NCBI RefSeq assembly: GCF_001412535.1
Contig: NZ_CP011774.1
Coordinates: 1,111,501 to 1,175,500 of the forward strand
Length of the DNA: 64,000 bases
Source: Limnohabitans sp. 63ED37-2
GTDB taxonomy: Bacteria; Pseudomonadota; Gammaproteobacteria; Burkholderiales; Burkholderiaceae_C
Reading direction: 5' to 3'
In this document: positions 15,247 to 25,700 of the stretch, in pieces
Layout: the number at the start of each line of letters is the position of its first letter
Position numbering within the stretch: position 1 is the stretch's first letter
Program-made: the position numbers and the translations under genes
The notes under the pieces: generated by a model
Seen by the model: the letters and a program-made list of their open reading frames with translations, nothing else
Told to the model about the DNA's origin: nothing
Database searches by the model: none

Positions 15247-17205
15247 ATGTCGCACAACCATGATGAAGCCCTGCTCGCGCAAGTTGCCGCGCTGCCCGCC
15301 TTGCCGGGGGTGTACCGCTACTTTGATGCGCAGGAGCAGCTGCTGTATGTGGGCAAGGCGCTGAACCTCAAGCGCCGGGTGTCGAGCTATTTCCAGAAAG
15401 ACCATGGCGGCACCCGCATTGGCCACATGGTCAGCAAGATCACGCGCATGGAGACCACGGTGGTGCGCTCCGAGGCCGAGGCGCTGCTGCTGGAAAACAA
15501 CCTCATCAAGACGCTGCACCCGCGCTTCAACATCCTGTTTCGGGACGACAAGAGTTACCCCTACCTCAAGCTCACGGGCAACGGCCGCGTGGCGCTGCCC
15601 GCTATGGTGAAGACGCCCGAGGCGCAGCATTACCCGCGTGTGGCGTATTACCGGGGTGCGGTGGAAAAGAAGCACCGTTACTTTGGGCCGTTTCCCAGCG
15701 CCTGGGCGGTCAAGGAGTCGATTCAGCTGATTCAGAAGGTGTTCAGGTTGCGCACCTGCGAGGACACGGTGTTTGCCAACCGCACCCGGCCTTGCCTGCT
15801 GTTTCAGATCAAGCGTTGCTCAGGTCCGTGTGTGAACCTGATCAGCCCCGAAGACTACAAGGCCGATGTGCAGCATGCCGAGCAGTTTTTGCGCGGTGAG
15901 ACCCAGGCGCTGATGCACGAGATGGAAGCGCGGATGATGGCGCACGCCGACAAGCTCGAATTCGAGTTGGCCGCCGAGGTGCGCAACCAGTTGACGGCGC
16001 TGTCGCGGGTCTTGCACCAGCAGTCAGTCGACACGGCGGTGGACACCGATGCCGACATTTTGGTGGCCAAAGTGCAGGGCGGCCGCGCCTGTGTGAACCT
16101 GGCCATGGTGCGTGGCGGTCGGCATTTGGGCGACCGGCCTTACTTTCCGGTGCATGTGCAAGACGCGCAGGACCTGCTGGGGCTGGAGGAGAGCGAAGAC
16201 GAGGGTGAAGGGCAGGGAGAGGGTGAACCCAAACGCCCGGTCGAGGTGCAGGTGCTCGAAGCGTTTTTGGCCCAGCACTACATTGGCGTACCCGTGCCGC
16301 CACTCCTGATCTTGAGCGCGGCGGTCGACAAATCATTGATCGCGGCTTTGTCGGCGCAGTCGGGCGTGAAGATCAGCACGGTGACCAATCCGCGCGAGCA
16401 CCGCCGCGTGTGGCTGGAGATGGCCGAGAAAAACGCCGAGCTGCAACTGGCCCGTTTGCTGGCCGAAGAAGGCTCGCAGCAGGCCCGCACCCGGGCGTTG
16501 GCCGAGGCGCTGGACTTGGCGCCAGACGATTTGGACCAGCTGCACATCGAGTGTTTCGACATCTCACACACGGCAGGCGAGAACACGCAGGCCTCTTGTG
16601 TGGTGTTCCGCCAGCACAAGATGCAAAGCGGCGACTACCGCCGCTACAACATCGAGGGCATCACTCCCGGTGACGATTACGCCGCCATGCGCCAGGTGTT
16701 GATGCGCCGCTATGGCAAGCTGGCCGAAGCTTTGCGCTCGGGCGAAGGCACGGCCCGGCTGCCGGACTTGGTGCTGATCGACGGCGGCAAAGGCCAAGTG
16801 AGCATGGCGCGTGAGGTGTTCACCGACTTGGGGCTGGACCTCTCGCGCATCGTGGGCGTGGAAAAAGGCGAGGGCCGCAAGGTGGGTCTGGAAGAGCTGG
16901 TGTTTGCCGATGGCCGCGAGAAGGTCTACCTGGGCAAGGACTCGGCCGCGCTGATGCTGGTGGCGCAAATCCGCGACGAGGCACACCGCTTTGCCATAAC
17001 CGGCATGCGGGCCCAGCGGGCCAAGGTGCGCATGGGCGGCAGCAAGATCGAAGAAATCCCCGGCATTGGCCCACGCAAACGCGCCAAGCTGTTGCAACGC
17101 TTTGGCGGTGTGCGGGGTGTGGAAAGCGCCAGCGTGGAGGACTTGCTGGGCGTGGAAGGCATCTCGCGCGAGCTGGCTGAGACCATTTACAACGCCTTGC
17201 ACTGA
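15247..17205 (+). CDS. uvrC: Excinuclease ABC subunit C
   Basis: Makes both incisions in nucleotide excision repair. The 652-aa protein has the GIY-YIG nuclease domain (LPGVYRY, LYVGKALNLKRRVSSYF, residues ~17-50) and a cysteine-rich segment ending RCSGPCV. A UVR motif follows (residues ~205-258). The RNase H-like domain carries VLIDGGKGQ, and two C-terminal helix-hairpin-helix motifs are seen (EEIPGIGPRKRAKLL). A Glu/Gly-rich stretch at residues ~313-335 interrupts the usual sequence and makes the protein longer than E. coli UvrC. The frame is open for 786 bp before the start, but that part is antisense to earP; MSHNHDEALLAQ is the natural start. Confidence 0.95.
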   Translation: MSHNHDEALLAQVAALPALPGVYRYFDAQEQLLYVGKALNLKRRVSSYFQKDHGGTRIGHMVSKITRMETTVVRSEAEALLLENNLIKTLHPRFNILFRDDKSYPYLKLTGNGRVALPAMVKTPEAQHYPRVAYYRGAVEKKHRYFGPFPSAWAVKESIQLIQKVFRLRTCEDTVFANRTRPCLLFQIKRCSGPCVNLISPEDYKADVQHAEQFLRGETQALMHEMEARMMAHADKLEFELAAEVRNQLTALSRVLHQQSVDTAVDTDADILVAKVQGGRACVNLAMVRGGRHLGDRPYFPVHVQDAQDLLGLEESEDEGEGQGEGEPKRPVEVQVLEAFLAQHYIGVPVPPLLILSAAVDKSLIAALSAQSGVKISTVTNPREHRRVWLEMAEKNAELQLARLLAEEGSQQARTRALAEALDLAPDDLDQLHIECFDISHTAGENTQASCVVFRQHKMQSGDYRRYNIEGITPGDDYAAMRQVLMRRYGKLAEALRSGEGTARLPDLVLIDGGKGQVSMAREVFTDLGLDLSRIVGVEKGEGRKVGLEELVFADGREKVYLGKDSAALMLVAQIRDEAHRFAITGMRAQRAKVRMGGSKIEEIPGIGPRKRAKLLQRFGGVRGVESASVEDLLGVEGISRELAETIYNALH

Positions 17206-17258
17206 GCCCATAACCGTCTGTCATCGCGCTGTTGGCTTGGCGTGCCACAATCTGCAGC

Positions 17259-17828
17259 ATGTTTTTCACCATTCCCACCATCATGACCTGGACGCGCATT
17301 GTCGCGATCCCTTTGATCATTGGCGTGTACTACCTCGACACTTTGACGATCGAGACGAAAAATTGGATCGCGACGGTGCTGTTTGTGTTGTTCGCTTTCA
17401 CCGATTGGCTGGACGGATTTTTGGCCCGCAAGCTCAACCAGACCTCGGCTTTTGGGGCCTTTTTGGACCCGGTGGCCGACAAGTTTTTGGTCTGCGCGGC
17501 CTTGTTGATGCTGGTGCAGATGGACCGGGTGAATGTGCTGGTGGCCCTCATCATCATTGGCCGCGAGATCGCTATTTCGTCCTTGCGCGAGTGGATGGCG
17601 CAAATTGGTGCAGGCAAAAGTGTGGCCGTGCACATGGTGGGCAAACTCAAAACCACGGTGCAAATGGTGGCCATTCCCTTCTTGCTCTACAACGGCACGC
17701 TGTTTGGCGTGATCGATACCCGCGATTGGGGTGCCGTGCTGATTGTGGTGGCCGCCGTTTTGACGGTCTGGTCCATGGTGTATTACATGCAAAAGGCCTT
17801 GCCTGAGATCAGAGCCCGCGTGAAATGA
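17259..17828 (+). CDS. pgsA: CDP-diacylglycerol--glycerol-3-phosphate 3-phosphatidyltransferase
   Basis: Inner-membrane enzyme that makes phosphatidylglycerophosphate, the committed step to phosphatidylglycerol and cardiolipin. The CDP-alcohol phosphotransferase motif is complete: DWLDGFLAR, then GAFLDPVADK eleven residues on. Length is 189 aa with several transmembrane helices. The start at 17259 (MFFTIPTIMTW) fits the family. It lies 53 bp after uvrC, a common neighbour in proteobacteria. Its stop overlaps the next gene by 4 bp. Confidence 0.95.
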   Translation: MFFTIPTIMTWTRIVAIPLIIGVYYLDTLTIETKNWIATVLFVLFAFTDWLDGFLARKLNQTSAFGAFLDPVADKFLVCAALLMLVQMDRVNVLVALIIIGREIAISSLREWMAQIGAGKSVAVHMVGKLKTTVQMVAIPFLLYNGTLFGVIDTRDWGAVLIVVAAVLTVWSMVYYMQKALPEIRARVK

Positions 17829-18733
17829 GCGGCAGCCGTTCGTCTGACGGCTGGTTGGCAGCGATCCCCGTTGTGTTTGTGCTGATCTGGAGCACCGGTT
17901 TCATCGTCGCCCGCTACGGCATGCCCCATGCACCCCCATTGTCTTTTTTGGCGCTGCGCTACACCTTGTCCATCGCCTGCTTTTTGGCCTGGATTTCATG
18001 GTCCAAGGTGGCTTGGCCACAAACGCGCTCGCAATGGCTGCATCTGTCCGTGACCGGTGTGCTGATGCATGCGGGTTATCTGGGCGGCGTGTGGGTGGCG
18101 GTCAAGGCCGGGATGGGCTCGGGCTTGTCGTCCTTGATTGTGGGGTTCCAACCGGTTTTGACGGCCATTTGGTTGGCCTACAGTTTGCGGGGCAGCGATC
18201 AGCCCGGTGTCTCGCGAAGGCAGTGGCTGGGCCTGTTGCTCGGTTTTCTGGGTCTGCTCATGGTGGTCTGGCGCAAGTTGACCCTGGGCACGCCCCTCGA
18301 CCACGTCACGCCGGTCAACATGGCCTTTGCCTTGGCTGCTTTGCTCAGCATCACCGTGGGTACCCTTTACCAAAAGCGATTTGTCCAAGCCTGTGATGTG
18401 CGATCGGCCAACACGGTGCAGTTGTTGGCCGCGTTGGTGGTCACCTTGCCTTTTGCCTTGATGGAAACCGAAACCATGCGCTGGAACGGTGAATTGGTGG
18501 GGGCCATGACCTGGTCGGTGCTGGGTTTGACCCTGGGCGGGAGTTCGCTGCTTTACATCTTGATCCAGCGCGGGGCTGCTGCCTCGGTGACCAGCCTCCT
18601 GTTTTTGGTGCCGCCGACCACGGCCATGATGGCCTGGCTGCTTTTTGGCGAAGCCATCACCTGGGCCACCCTGCTGGGCACCGCCTTGACGGCTGTGGGT
18701 GTGAGTTGGGTGGTGCGACCGTCCCGCAGGTGA
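17825..18733 (+). CDS. EamA/DMT-family transporter
   Basis: Ten-helix inner-membrane protein of 302 aa with two EamA repeats; the first has VLIWSTGFIVARYG, the second ends in an Arg-rich tail. Family members export amino acids or metabolites, and the substrate here is unknown. The start overlaps pgsA by ATGA, so it is probably cotranscribed with it. Confidence 0.8.
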   Translation: MSGSRSSDGWLAAIPVVFVLIWSTGFIVARYGMPHAPPLSFLALRYTLSIACFLAWISWSKVAWPQTRSQWLHLSVTGVLMHAGYLGGVWVAVKAGMGSGLSSLIVGFQPVLTAIWLAYSLRGSDQPGVSRRQWLGLLLGFLGLLMVVWRKLTLGTPLDHVTPVNMAFALAALLSITVGTLYQKRFVQACDVRSANTVQLLAALVVTLPFALMETETMRWNGELVGAMTWSVLGLTLGGSSLLYILIQRGAAASVTSLLFLVPPTTAMMAWLLFGEAITWATLLGTALTAVGVSWVVRPSRR

Positions 18734-18813
18734 AATCGATGCCCCGGCTTTGTTGCTAAGCTCTTGATTTTTCAAGTCCTGTCCATTTTTTCCAGATTCA
18801 GAAAGTAAGCCCT

Positions 18814-19899
18814 ATGAGCAAGCACCGCATCGCTGTCATTCCCGGAGATGGCATTGGCAAGGAAGTCATGCCAGAAGGCCTGCGCGTGATGGACGCCGCA
18901 GCCCGCAAATTTGGCATTGATCTACACTTTGACCACTTCGACTTTTCCAGCTGGGACTACTTTGAAAAGCATGGCCAGATGCTGCCGGACAACTGGAAAG
19001 ACCAGATCGGCGGCCACGATGCTTTGTATTTTGGTGCGGTAGGCTGGCCTGAAAAAATCGCCGACCACGTCTCGCTGTGGGGCTCGCTGCTTTTGTTCCG
19101 CCGAGAGTTTGACCAGTACATCAACCTGCGCCCAGCCCGCTTGATGCCCGGAATCATCGCGCCGGTGGTGCGCCGTGACGGCAGCCCACGCCAGCCCGGT
19201 GAGATCGACATGTACATCGTGCGCGAAAACACCGAGGGCGAGTACTCGGCTGTGGGGGGGCGCATGTTCCCGGGTACCGAGCGCGAGATTGTGATGCAAG
19301 AGACCATCATGAGCCGCATTGGCGTTGACCGCGTATTGAAGTTTGCTTTCGAATTGGCTCAGTCCCGCCCCAAAAAGCACCTGACCAGCGCCACCAAATC
19401 GAACGGCATTGCCATCACCATGCCCTACTGGGATGAGCGTGTGGCCGAGATGGCCAAGGGCTACCCGGGCATCAACGTGGACAAGTTCCACATCGACATC
19501 CTCACCGCCCACTTTGTGCAACGCCCCGACTTTTTTGACGTGGTGGTGGCCAGCAATTTGTTTGGCGACATCCTGAGCGACTTGGGACCGGCCTGCACGG
19601 GCACCATTGGCATTGCGCCCAGCGCCAACCTCAACCCGGACCGCAAGTTCCCTTCACTCTTTGAGCCCGTTCACGGCTCGGCCCCCGACATCGCAGGCAA
19701 AGGCATTGCCAACCCGATTGGCCAGATCTGGTGTGGTGCCATGATGCTCGAATTTTTGGGCTACAAAGACGCGCACGATGCCGTTCTCGGCGCCATTGAA
19801 AAGGTGTTGGCAGCTGGTGCCGACGCGCCGCGTACCCCCGATTTGGGTGGGAAAGCTTCCACCGCCGACGTGGGTCGGGCGATTGCGCAGGCGCTTTGA
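18814..19899 (+). CDS. ttuC: Tartrate/D-malate dehydrogenase (decarboxylating), TtuC family
   Basis: NAD- and metal-dependent beta-decarboxylating dehydrogenase of the isopropylmalate/isocitrate dehydrogenase superfamily, 361 aa. It shows IPGDGIGKEV, the substrate-loop segment LRPARLMPG, YIVRENTEGEYS, the K in SATKSNG, and metal-site aspartates in NLFGDILSDLG. Subfamily features, notably the FGAVGWPEKIADHVSLWGS segment and the ending HGSAPDIAGKGIANPIGQIW, fit tartrate dehydrogenase/D-malate dehydrogenase rather than LeuB. The gene stands alone; a terminal-step role in tartrate or D-malate use is inferred from the family only. Confidence 0.82.
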   Translation: MSKHRIAVIPGDGIGKEVMPEGLRVMDAAARKFGIDLHFDHFDFSSWDYFEKHGQMLPDNWKDQIGGHDALYFGAVGWPEKIADHVSLWGSLLLFRREFDQYINLRPARLMPGIIAPVVRRDGSPRQPGEIDMYIVRENTEGEYSAVGGRMFPGTEREIVMQETIMSRIGVDRVLKFAFELAQSRPKKHLTSATKSNGIAITMPYWDERVAEMAKGYPGINVDKFHIDILTAHFVQRPDFFDVVVASNLFGDILSDLGPACTGTIGIAPSANLNPDRKFPSLFEPVHGSAPDIAGKGIANPIGQIWCGAMMLEFLGYKDAHDAVLGAIEKVLAAGADAPRTPDLGGKASTADVGRAIAQAL

Positions 19900-19931
19900 G
19901 CCGAGCCATTAAAAAAACCCGCACCCATTTT

Positions 19932-20018
19932 TTGCAAGTACTACTTTCAAGGCTAGAATCCAACGCCAATCGGGCGAGCGTGAATGCGATTGACAGACCC
20001 ACAAGGTCTGGTTTTAAT
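19932..20018 (+). promoter_or_regulatory. Tandem sigma-70 promoter candidates for hupB
   Basis: The nearer promoter is strong: TTGACA (19990-19995), a 17-bp spacer and TTTAAT (20013-20018). A second lies upstream: TTGCAA (19932-19937), 16 bp and TAGAAT (19954-19959). The leader to the hupB start is about 100 bases. The spacer of the nearer promoter contains the inverted repeat CAGACC/GGTCTG. Confidence 0.65.
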
Positions 20019-20127
20019 CACTACAGGCATTCACTGCCTGAACAAATTTCATCAACATGTCCATGTCGTTGATACCGATCACAGTCCCAACGTCGGTCCT
20101 TCCGGCAACAACACACAGAGGTTTTTT

Positions 20128-20400
20128 GTGAACAAAACAGAATTGATCGAACACATTGCCAAGCACGCCGACCTGTCCAAGGCGGCAGCCGGTCGCGCCC
20201 TCGAAGCCACCATGGGCGCAGTGCGCACCACTTTGAAAAAAGGTGGCACGGTTTCCCTGGTGGGTTTTGGCACATTTGCCGTGGGCAAGCGGGCTGCTCG
20301 CACAGGCCGCAACCCCCGTACGGGCGCTGCGATTAAAATCAAGAAAGCCAATGTGCCAAAGTTCCGTCCAGGCAAGGGCCTGAAAGACGCTTTGAACTGA
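20128..20400 (+). CDS. hupB: DNA-binding protein HU (beta type)
   Basis: Small nucleoid protein that bends and compacts DNA as a dimer. The 90-aa sequence from the GTG start at 20128 opens (M)NKTELIEHIA, as HU proteins do. It has the DNA-binding arm signature VGFGTFAVGKRAARTGRNP ending in TG and KIKKANVPKF. AGAGG eight bases before the GTG is the likely ribosome binding site. The frame is open upstream to 19984 but has no HU sequence there. In many proteobacteria hupB sits before ppiD, as here with a tRNA in between. Confidence 0.95.
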   Translation: MNKTELIEHIAKHADLSKAAAGRALEATMGAVRTTLKKGGTVSLVGFGTFAVGKRAARTGRNPRTGAAIKIKKANVPKFRPGKGLKDALN

Positions 20401-20414
20401 AAACACATGTGAGA

Positions 20415-20490
20415 GGGCGCTTAGCTCAGTTGGTAGAGCGGCTCCTTTACACGGAGTAGGTCGGCGGTTCGAGACCGTCAGCGCCCACCA
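20415..20490 (+). tRNA. tRNA-Val (anticodon TAC)
   Basis: A 76-nt cloverleaf with a 7-bp acceptor stem GGGCGCT / AGCGCCC and encoded CCA. The D arm holds AGCTCAGTTGGTAGAGC, and the anticodon loop TTTACAC gives TAC. The T arm has GGTTCGAGACC. It lies 14 bp after hupB. Confidence 0.97.
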
Positions 20491-20500
20491 CCTCTCAAAC

Positions 20501-20528
20501 AAAGGCGAACCCCAGGTTCGCCTTTTTT
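20501..20528 (+). terminator. Terminator after hupB-tRNA-Val
   Basis: AAGGCGAACC and GGTTCGCCTT form a strong stem with a short loop, followed by a run of six Ts. It ends 23 bp before ppiD. Confidence 0.88.
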
Positions 20529-20551
20529 ATTGACAACCCGAGACTTCCGAC

Positions 20552-22468
20552 ATGTTTGACACCATCCGCAACAATTCCAAGATCCTGATGGGCTTGCTGG
20601 TTTTGCTGATCATTCCCTCGTTTGTATTGTTTGGCGTGGACGGTTACAGCAACATGAATGACCGGGGTGCTGTGGTCGCCAAAGTCGGCGACCTGGAAAT
20701 CACCCAGCAAGAGTGGGATGCGATGCACCAACAAGAGGTGGACCGCATCCGTGCCGCTACGCCCAATCTGGATGCCAAACTGCTGGGCTCCGAAGAGGCC
20801 CGCTACGCCAGCCTCGAGCGCATGGTCAATGACCGCTTGATTGCTGTGGCTGCAGAAAAGCAGTTGCTGGTCACCAGCAACCAGCGCCTGGCCAACTACT
20901 TGCAGCAAGACCCCTCGATCGCCAGTTTGCGCGGACCCGACGGCAAACTCGACATGGAGCGTTACCGCCAACTCGCGGCCAGCCAAGGCATGACGCCTGA
21001 AATGTTCGAAGCGCGTGTGCGCCGTGACCTGTCCAACCAACAGGTGCTTTCCAGCTTGCAGGCCTCTGCTGTCGCCTCGCAGCGTCAAACCGACACCGCT
21101 TTGCAAGCCTATTTGCAGCGCCGCGAAATCCAGATCCAGCGCTTTGAACCTGCCGCTTTTGCGGCCAAGGTTCAGGTGACAGATGCCGATCTGGAAAAGT
21201 TCTACCAAACCCAGTCCGAGCGTTTCCGTTCGCCAGAGTCGGCTGACGTGGAGTACCTGGTCCTCGACGCAGCGGCTTTGGCCAAAACCATCCAGTTGCC
21301 CGAGCAGGACGTGAAAACCTACTACGAGCAAAACCTGCAGCGCCTCTCTGGCCAAGAGCAGCGCCGGGCCCGCCACATCCTGATCAACGCAGCCAAAGAC
21401 GCGCCTGCCGCAGACCGTGAAAAAGCCCGCGCCAAAGCCGAAGCCCTGCTCGCCGATGTGCGCAAAGACCCCAAGGCCTTTGCAGAGTTGGCCCGCAAAA
21501 ACTCGGATGACCCAGGCTCGGCCGCCAATGGGGGCGACTTGGACTTTTTTGCCAAAGGTGCCATGGTCAAGTCATTTGAAGACGCCGCTTTCGCCCTGAA
21601 AAAAGGGGACATCAGCGCGGTGGTCGAGACTGAATTCGGTTTCCACATCATCCAGCTGACCGACATCAAGGCCCCGGCCACGCCCAGCCTGGAAGCCATG
21701 CGGCCCAAGCTTGAAGCCGATTTGCGCGAGCAACAGGCCAAACGTCAATTTGCGGAACTGGCGGAGACCTTCAGCAACAGCGTCTACGAGCAAGCCGACA
21801 CTTTCAAGCCTGTGGCTGAAAAGCTCAAGCTCACCATTCAGCAAGCGCAAGGCCTGAGCCGTGCCCCCACGCCTGCAACAGCTGGCGTGATGGCCAGCCC
21901 CAAAGTCTTGGAAGCCTTGTTCTCTGAGGAGTCGATCAGCAAGCGCCGCAACACGGCCGCCATTGAGTTGGGCAACAACACCCTGGTCTCTGCACGCATC
22001 GTCAACTACCGTGCAGCGGCTGTGCGACCCTTTGCCGAAGTCAAAGAATCGGTGCGCACCCAATTCATGTTGGAGCAAGCCCAAGCCTTGGCCAAGGCCG
22101 AAGGTCAGGCCCGCCTGAACGCCTGGAAAGCCCAGCCTGCCCAAGCGCAGGTGGGCAATGCGGTGGTGGTCTCGCGTGACCAAACACAGGGCCAGCCCCA
22201 GGCTGTGATCGATGCGGCCCTTCGTGCAGACCCCTCTGCCATGCCTGCCTTGGTGGGAGTGGACTTGGGCGCACAAGGCTACGCGGTGGTGCGTGTGAAC
22301 AAGCTGGTGCCACGCGAAGAGCCCAATTCGCAGCAGCAAGCCCAAAGCCGCGAGCAATTTGCCCGTTTGCTGGGCAACGCAGAAGCCGGAGCCTACCTGG
22401 CCCACCTGCGGTCGCAGTTCAAGGTGGAAATCAAGGTCAACAAACCCAAAGGCCGTGCAGCTTCATAA
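20552..22468 (+). CDS. ppiD: Periplasmic chaperone / peptidyl-prolyl isomerase PpiD
   Basis: Inner-membrane-anchored periplasmic folding factor that meets newly exported proteins at the SecYEG exit. The 638-aa protein has a short cytoplasmic start (MFDTIRNNSK), one transmembrane helix (residues ~11-30) and a SurA_N-type chaperone region. A parvulin domain follows (residues ~268-375) with RARHILI, DPGSAANGGDLDFF and FGFHIIQLTD, then a long C-terminal region. It is preceded by a terminator, so it needs its own promoter. Confidence 0.92.
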   Translation: MFDTIRNNSKILMGLLVLLIIPSFVLFGVDGYSNMNDRGAVVAKVGDLEITQQEWDAMHQQEVDRIRAATPNLDAKLLGSEEARYASLERMVNDRLIAVAAEKQLLVTSNQRLANYLQQDPSIASLRGPDGKLDMERYRQLAASQGMTPEMFEARVRRDLSNQQVLSSLQASAVASQRQTDTALQAYLQRREIQIQRFEPAAFAAKVQVTDADLEKFYQTQSERFRSPESADVEYLVLDAAALAKTIQLPEQDVKTYYEQNLQRLSGQEQRRARHILINAAKDAPAADREKARAKAEALLADVRKDPKAFAELARKNSDDPGSAANGGDLDFFAKGAMVKSFEDAAFALKKGDISAVVETEFGFHIIQLTDIKAPATPSLEAMRPKLEADLREQQAKRQFAELAETFSNSVYEQADTFKPVAEKLKLTIQQAQGLSRAPTPATAGVMASPKVLEALFSEESISKRRNTAAIELGNNTLVSARIVNYRAAAVRPFAEVKESVRTQFMLEQAQALAKAEGQARLNAWKAQPAQAQVGNAVVVSRDQTQGQPQAVIDAALRADPSAMPALVGVDLGAQGYAVVRVNKLVPREEPNSQQQAQSREQFARLLGNAEAGAYLAHLRSQFKVEIKVNKPKGRAAS

Positions 22469-22522
22469 TTCTCCCCAGAGCGGGAATTTGATCTGAAGTT
22501 CGGGTTATAATTTTGGCTTCGC

Positions 22523-22599
22523 GGTGGCTGTAGCTCAGTTGGTAGAGTCCAGGATTGTGATTCCTGTTGTCGTGGGTTCGAGCCCCATCAGCCACCCCA
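22523..22599 (+). tRNA. tRNA-His (anticodon GTG)
   Basis: A 77-nt gene including the extra 5' G(-1), which pairs with C73, diagnostic of tRNA-His. The acceptor arms are GTGGCTG and CAGCCAC; the loop TTGTGAT gives anticodon GTG. The T arm is GGGTTCGAGCCCC, and CCA is encoded. Confidence 0.97.
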
Positions 22600-22609
22600 A
22601 AATCATGCA

Positions 22610-22639
22610 AAAGCCCAGCCTTCACAGGCTGGGCTTTTT
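22610..22639 (+). terminator. Terminator after tRNA-His
   Basis: AAGCCCAGCC and GGCTGGGCTT form a 10-bp stem around TTCACA, followed by a T run. It separates the tRNA from the convergent mfd gene. Confidence 0.9.
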
Positions 22640-22716
22640 GCTTTGTGGCGTCACCCTGGGGTCTGTTTGAACAAGCTGGCCGCTGCTGGGGCAGCCAACC
22701 AGTGGCAGCCCTTGGT

Positions 22717-25700
22717 TTATGCCGCCACCTCCACCTTGGGCGTTCCCAAACTCCTGAGCACATCCCGCACCATCTGCGCCCGCGCCTTGGGGTCGGGCAG
22801 TTCGCGCTCGATGCGAATTTTGTCGTTGCCTGCCAGTTTGATGTGTTTGTTCTTTTGGATCAGGCCGATGATGGCCATGGGGTCCACGGGTGGGTTGGGT
22901 TTGAAGGTGATTTGGATGACACCCGGCGCGGCGTCGACCTTGATGACGCCATAAGGCTGGGTCAGCACGCGCAGGCGGTGCACATCCACCAGGGTTTGCG
23001 CTTGCGGGGGCAGCTTGCCAAAGCGGTCCACCAGTTCTTCGAGCAGGGCGTCGATCTGGTCGCTGGTTTTGGCGGTGGCCAGCTTTTTGTAAAAACTCAG
23101 GCGCAGGTGCACGTCGCCGCAATAGTCGTTGGGTAGCAGGGCGGGGGCATGCAGGTTGATGTCGGTGGTGACCGACAGGGGGCTGAGCAAATCGGGCTCT
23201 TTGCCTGCTTTCAAGCAGCGTACCGCTTCGGACAGCATTTCGTTGTACAGCTGAAAACCCACTTCGAGCATGTTGCCGCTCTGGTTTTCGCCCAGCACTT
23301 CGCCCGCGCCGCGGATCTCCAGGTCGTGCATGGCCAAATAAAAACCGCTGCCCAGTTCTTCCATCTGCTGGATCGCGTCGAGCCGCTGGGCGGCTTGTTT
23401 GGTCAGGCCTTCGATCTCGGGCACCATCAAATAGGCATAGGCTTGGTGATGCGAGCGGCCCACGCGTCCGCGCAGCTGGTGCAGCTGGGCCAGGCCGAAC
23501 TTGTCAGCGCGAGAGATCACGATGGTGTTGGCCGTGGGCACGTCGATGCCGGTCTCAATGATGGTCGAGCACAGCAAGATGTTGTAGCGCTGGGCCACAA
23601 AGTCGCGCATCACCTGCTCCAGCTCGCGCTCGGGCATTTGGCCGTGGGCCACGGCGATGCGGGCTTCGGGCAGGATTTCTTCGAGCTTTTGCTTGCGGTT
23701 CTCGATGGTCTCGACCTCGTTGTGCAAAAAGTAGCACTGGCCGCCGCGTTTGAGTTCGCGCAGCACCGCCTCGCGGATCACGCCCGTGCCTTCGTTACGC
23801 ACAAAGGTCTTGATGGCCAGGCGGCGTTGTGGTGCAGTCGCAATCACGCTCAAATCGCGCAGGCCTTCCAAAGCCATGCCCATGGTGCGGGGGATGGGGG
23901 TGGCGGTGAGTGTGAGCACATCGACCTCGGCCCGCAGGCCTTTCATGGCCTCTTTGTGGCGCACGCCAAAGCGGTGTTCCTCGTCGATGATGAGCAGGCC
24001 CAGGTCGTGGAACTTGGTCGATTCGCTCAGCAGCTTGTGGGTGCCGACCACGATGTCCACCGTGCCGTCGGCAATGCCTTTGAGGGCAGCGGTGACTTCT
24101 TTGCCCGAGCGAAAGCGTGAGACCTCGGCCACCTTCACGGGCCATTTGGCAAAACGGTCTTTGAGCGTCTGGTAATGCTGCTCGGCCAACAGTGTGGTGG
24201 GCGCTAAAATCGCCACTTGTTTGCCCCCCGTGACGGCCACAAAAGCGGCACGCAGCGCGACCTCGGTCTTGCCAAAGCCCACATCGCCGCAGACCAGGCG
24301 GTCCATGGGGCGGGGGCTGATCATGTCTTGAATGACGCAGTGGATGGCGGCCTTTTGGTCGGCGGTTTCCTCGAAGCCGAAGTCGTTGGCAAAGGTTTCG
24401 TAGTCTTGTGGGCTGTAGCGGAATGGGTGGCCCTCGCGTGCGGCGCGGCGGGCGTAGATGTTGAGCAACTCGGCGGCGGCGTCGCGCACCTGTTCGGCGG
24501 CGCGGCGTTTGGCCTTTTCCCATTGGCCAGAGCCCAGCTTGTGCAGCGGCGCTTCGTCGGCGCTCACGCCCGTGTAGCGGCCAATCAGCTGCAGCTGGCT
24601 CACCGGCACATAAAGCGTGGCTTTGTCGGCGTACTCCAGGTGCAAAAACTCTTGCAGGGCGGGCGTGCCGTCTTCGTTTTTCTGGCCCATGTCCATGTTG
24701 ACCAGACCCCGGTAGCGGCCAATGCCGTGGGCACTGTGCACCACCGGGTCGCCCACATTCAGCTCGCTCAGGTCTTTGATCAGCGCTTCCACATCGCTGA
24801 CCTGTTCCTGCTTTTTGCGGCGTCGCGTCACGGACCCTGCGGCGAAGAGTTCGGTTTCGGTGACCAGGTCGATGTTGTGCTCAAACCAGTGGAAACCGCT
24901 GACCAGACCCGCGGTGGCCATGCCGACTTTTTCGTCGCTGGCCAAAAAGGCTTGCAGGCTGTCGAACACCGGGGGTGTGAGGCCGCTGGAGCGCACGAAG
25001 TCGAGCAGGCTCTCGCGGCGGCCATCGCTTTCGGCCAGGATCAACACGCGGCTGGCACTGCTGCGGATGTGCGCTTGCAGGCGTGACAGCGGGTCTTCGG
25101 CGCCGCGCACCACCGTCAGCTCGGGCAGGGGCTGGGCCAGCGTGTTGTCGGGCACGTCTTGCGTGCCTGGGCGCAAAGCCAGTTGCGCGTGGCCGTTGGT
25201 CAGCGTGTAGAACTGCTCGGCGCTCAAAAACAGCGCATCGGGCGGCAGCACGGGCCGCTCGGGGTCACCCTGCACCAGGCGGTAGCGGTCTTTGGTGTCT
25301 TGCCAAAAGCGCTGGAAGGCGGGCTCCAGATCGCCGTGCAGCACCACGGTGGCGTCATCTGCTTGCCCTGCGCCGAGATAGTCGAACACGGTGGCGGTTT
25401 CTTCAAAAAACAGCGGCAGGTAGTACTCGATGCCCGCCGTGGCCACGCCGTTGCCCATGTCTTTGTAAATGCGGCTCTTGGTCGGGTCGCCTTCGAGCAG
25501 CTCGCGCCAGCGGCTTCGGAACCGCGCACGGGCCGCATCGTCCATCGGGAACTCGCGCCCGGGCAAGAGCCGCACCTCGGGTACGGGGTAGAGGCTGCGC
25601 TGGCTGTCGGGGTCGAAGGTGCGGATGCTGTCGATCTCGTCGTCGAACAGGTCCACCCGGTAAGGCACCAAAGAGCCCATGGGGAAGAGGTCGATCAAGC

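Noticed and set aside
20128..20400. Upstream start for hupB at 19984
   Set aside because: HU proteins begin with (M)NKTELI; the added region contains the promoter.
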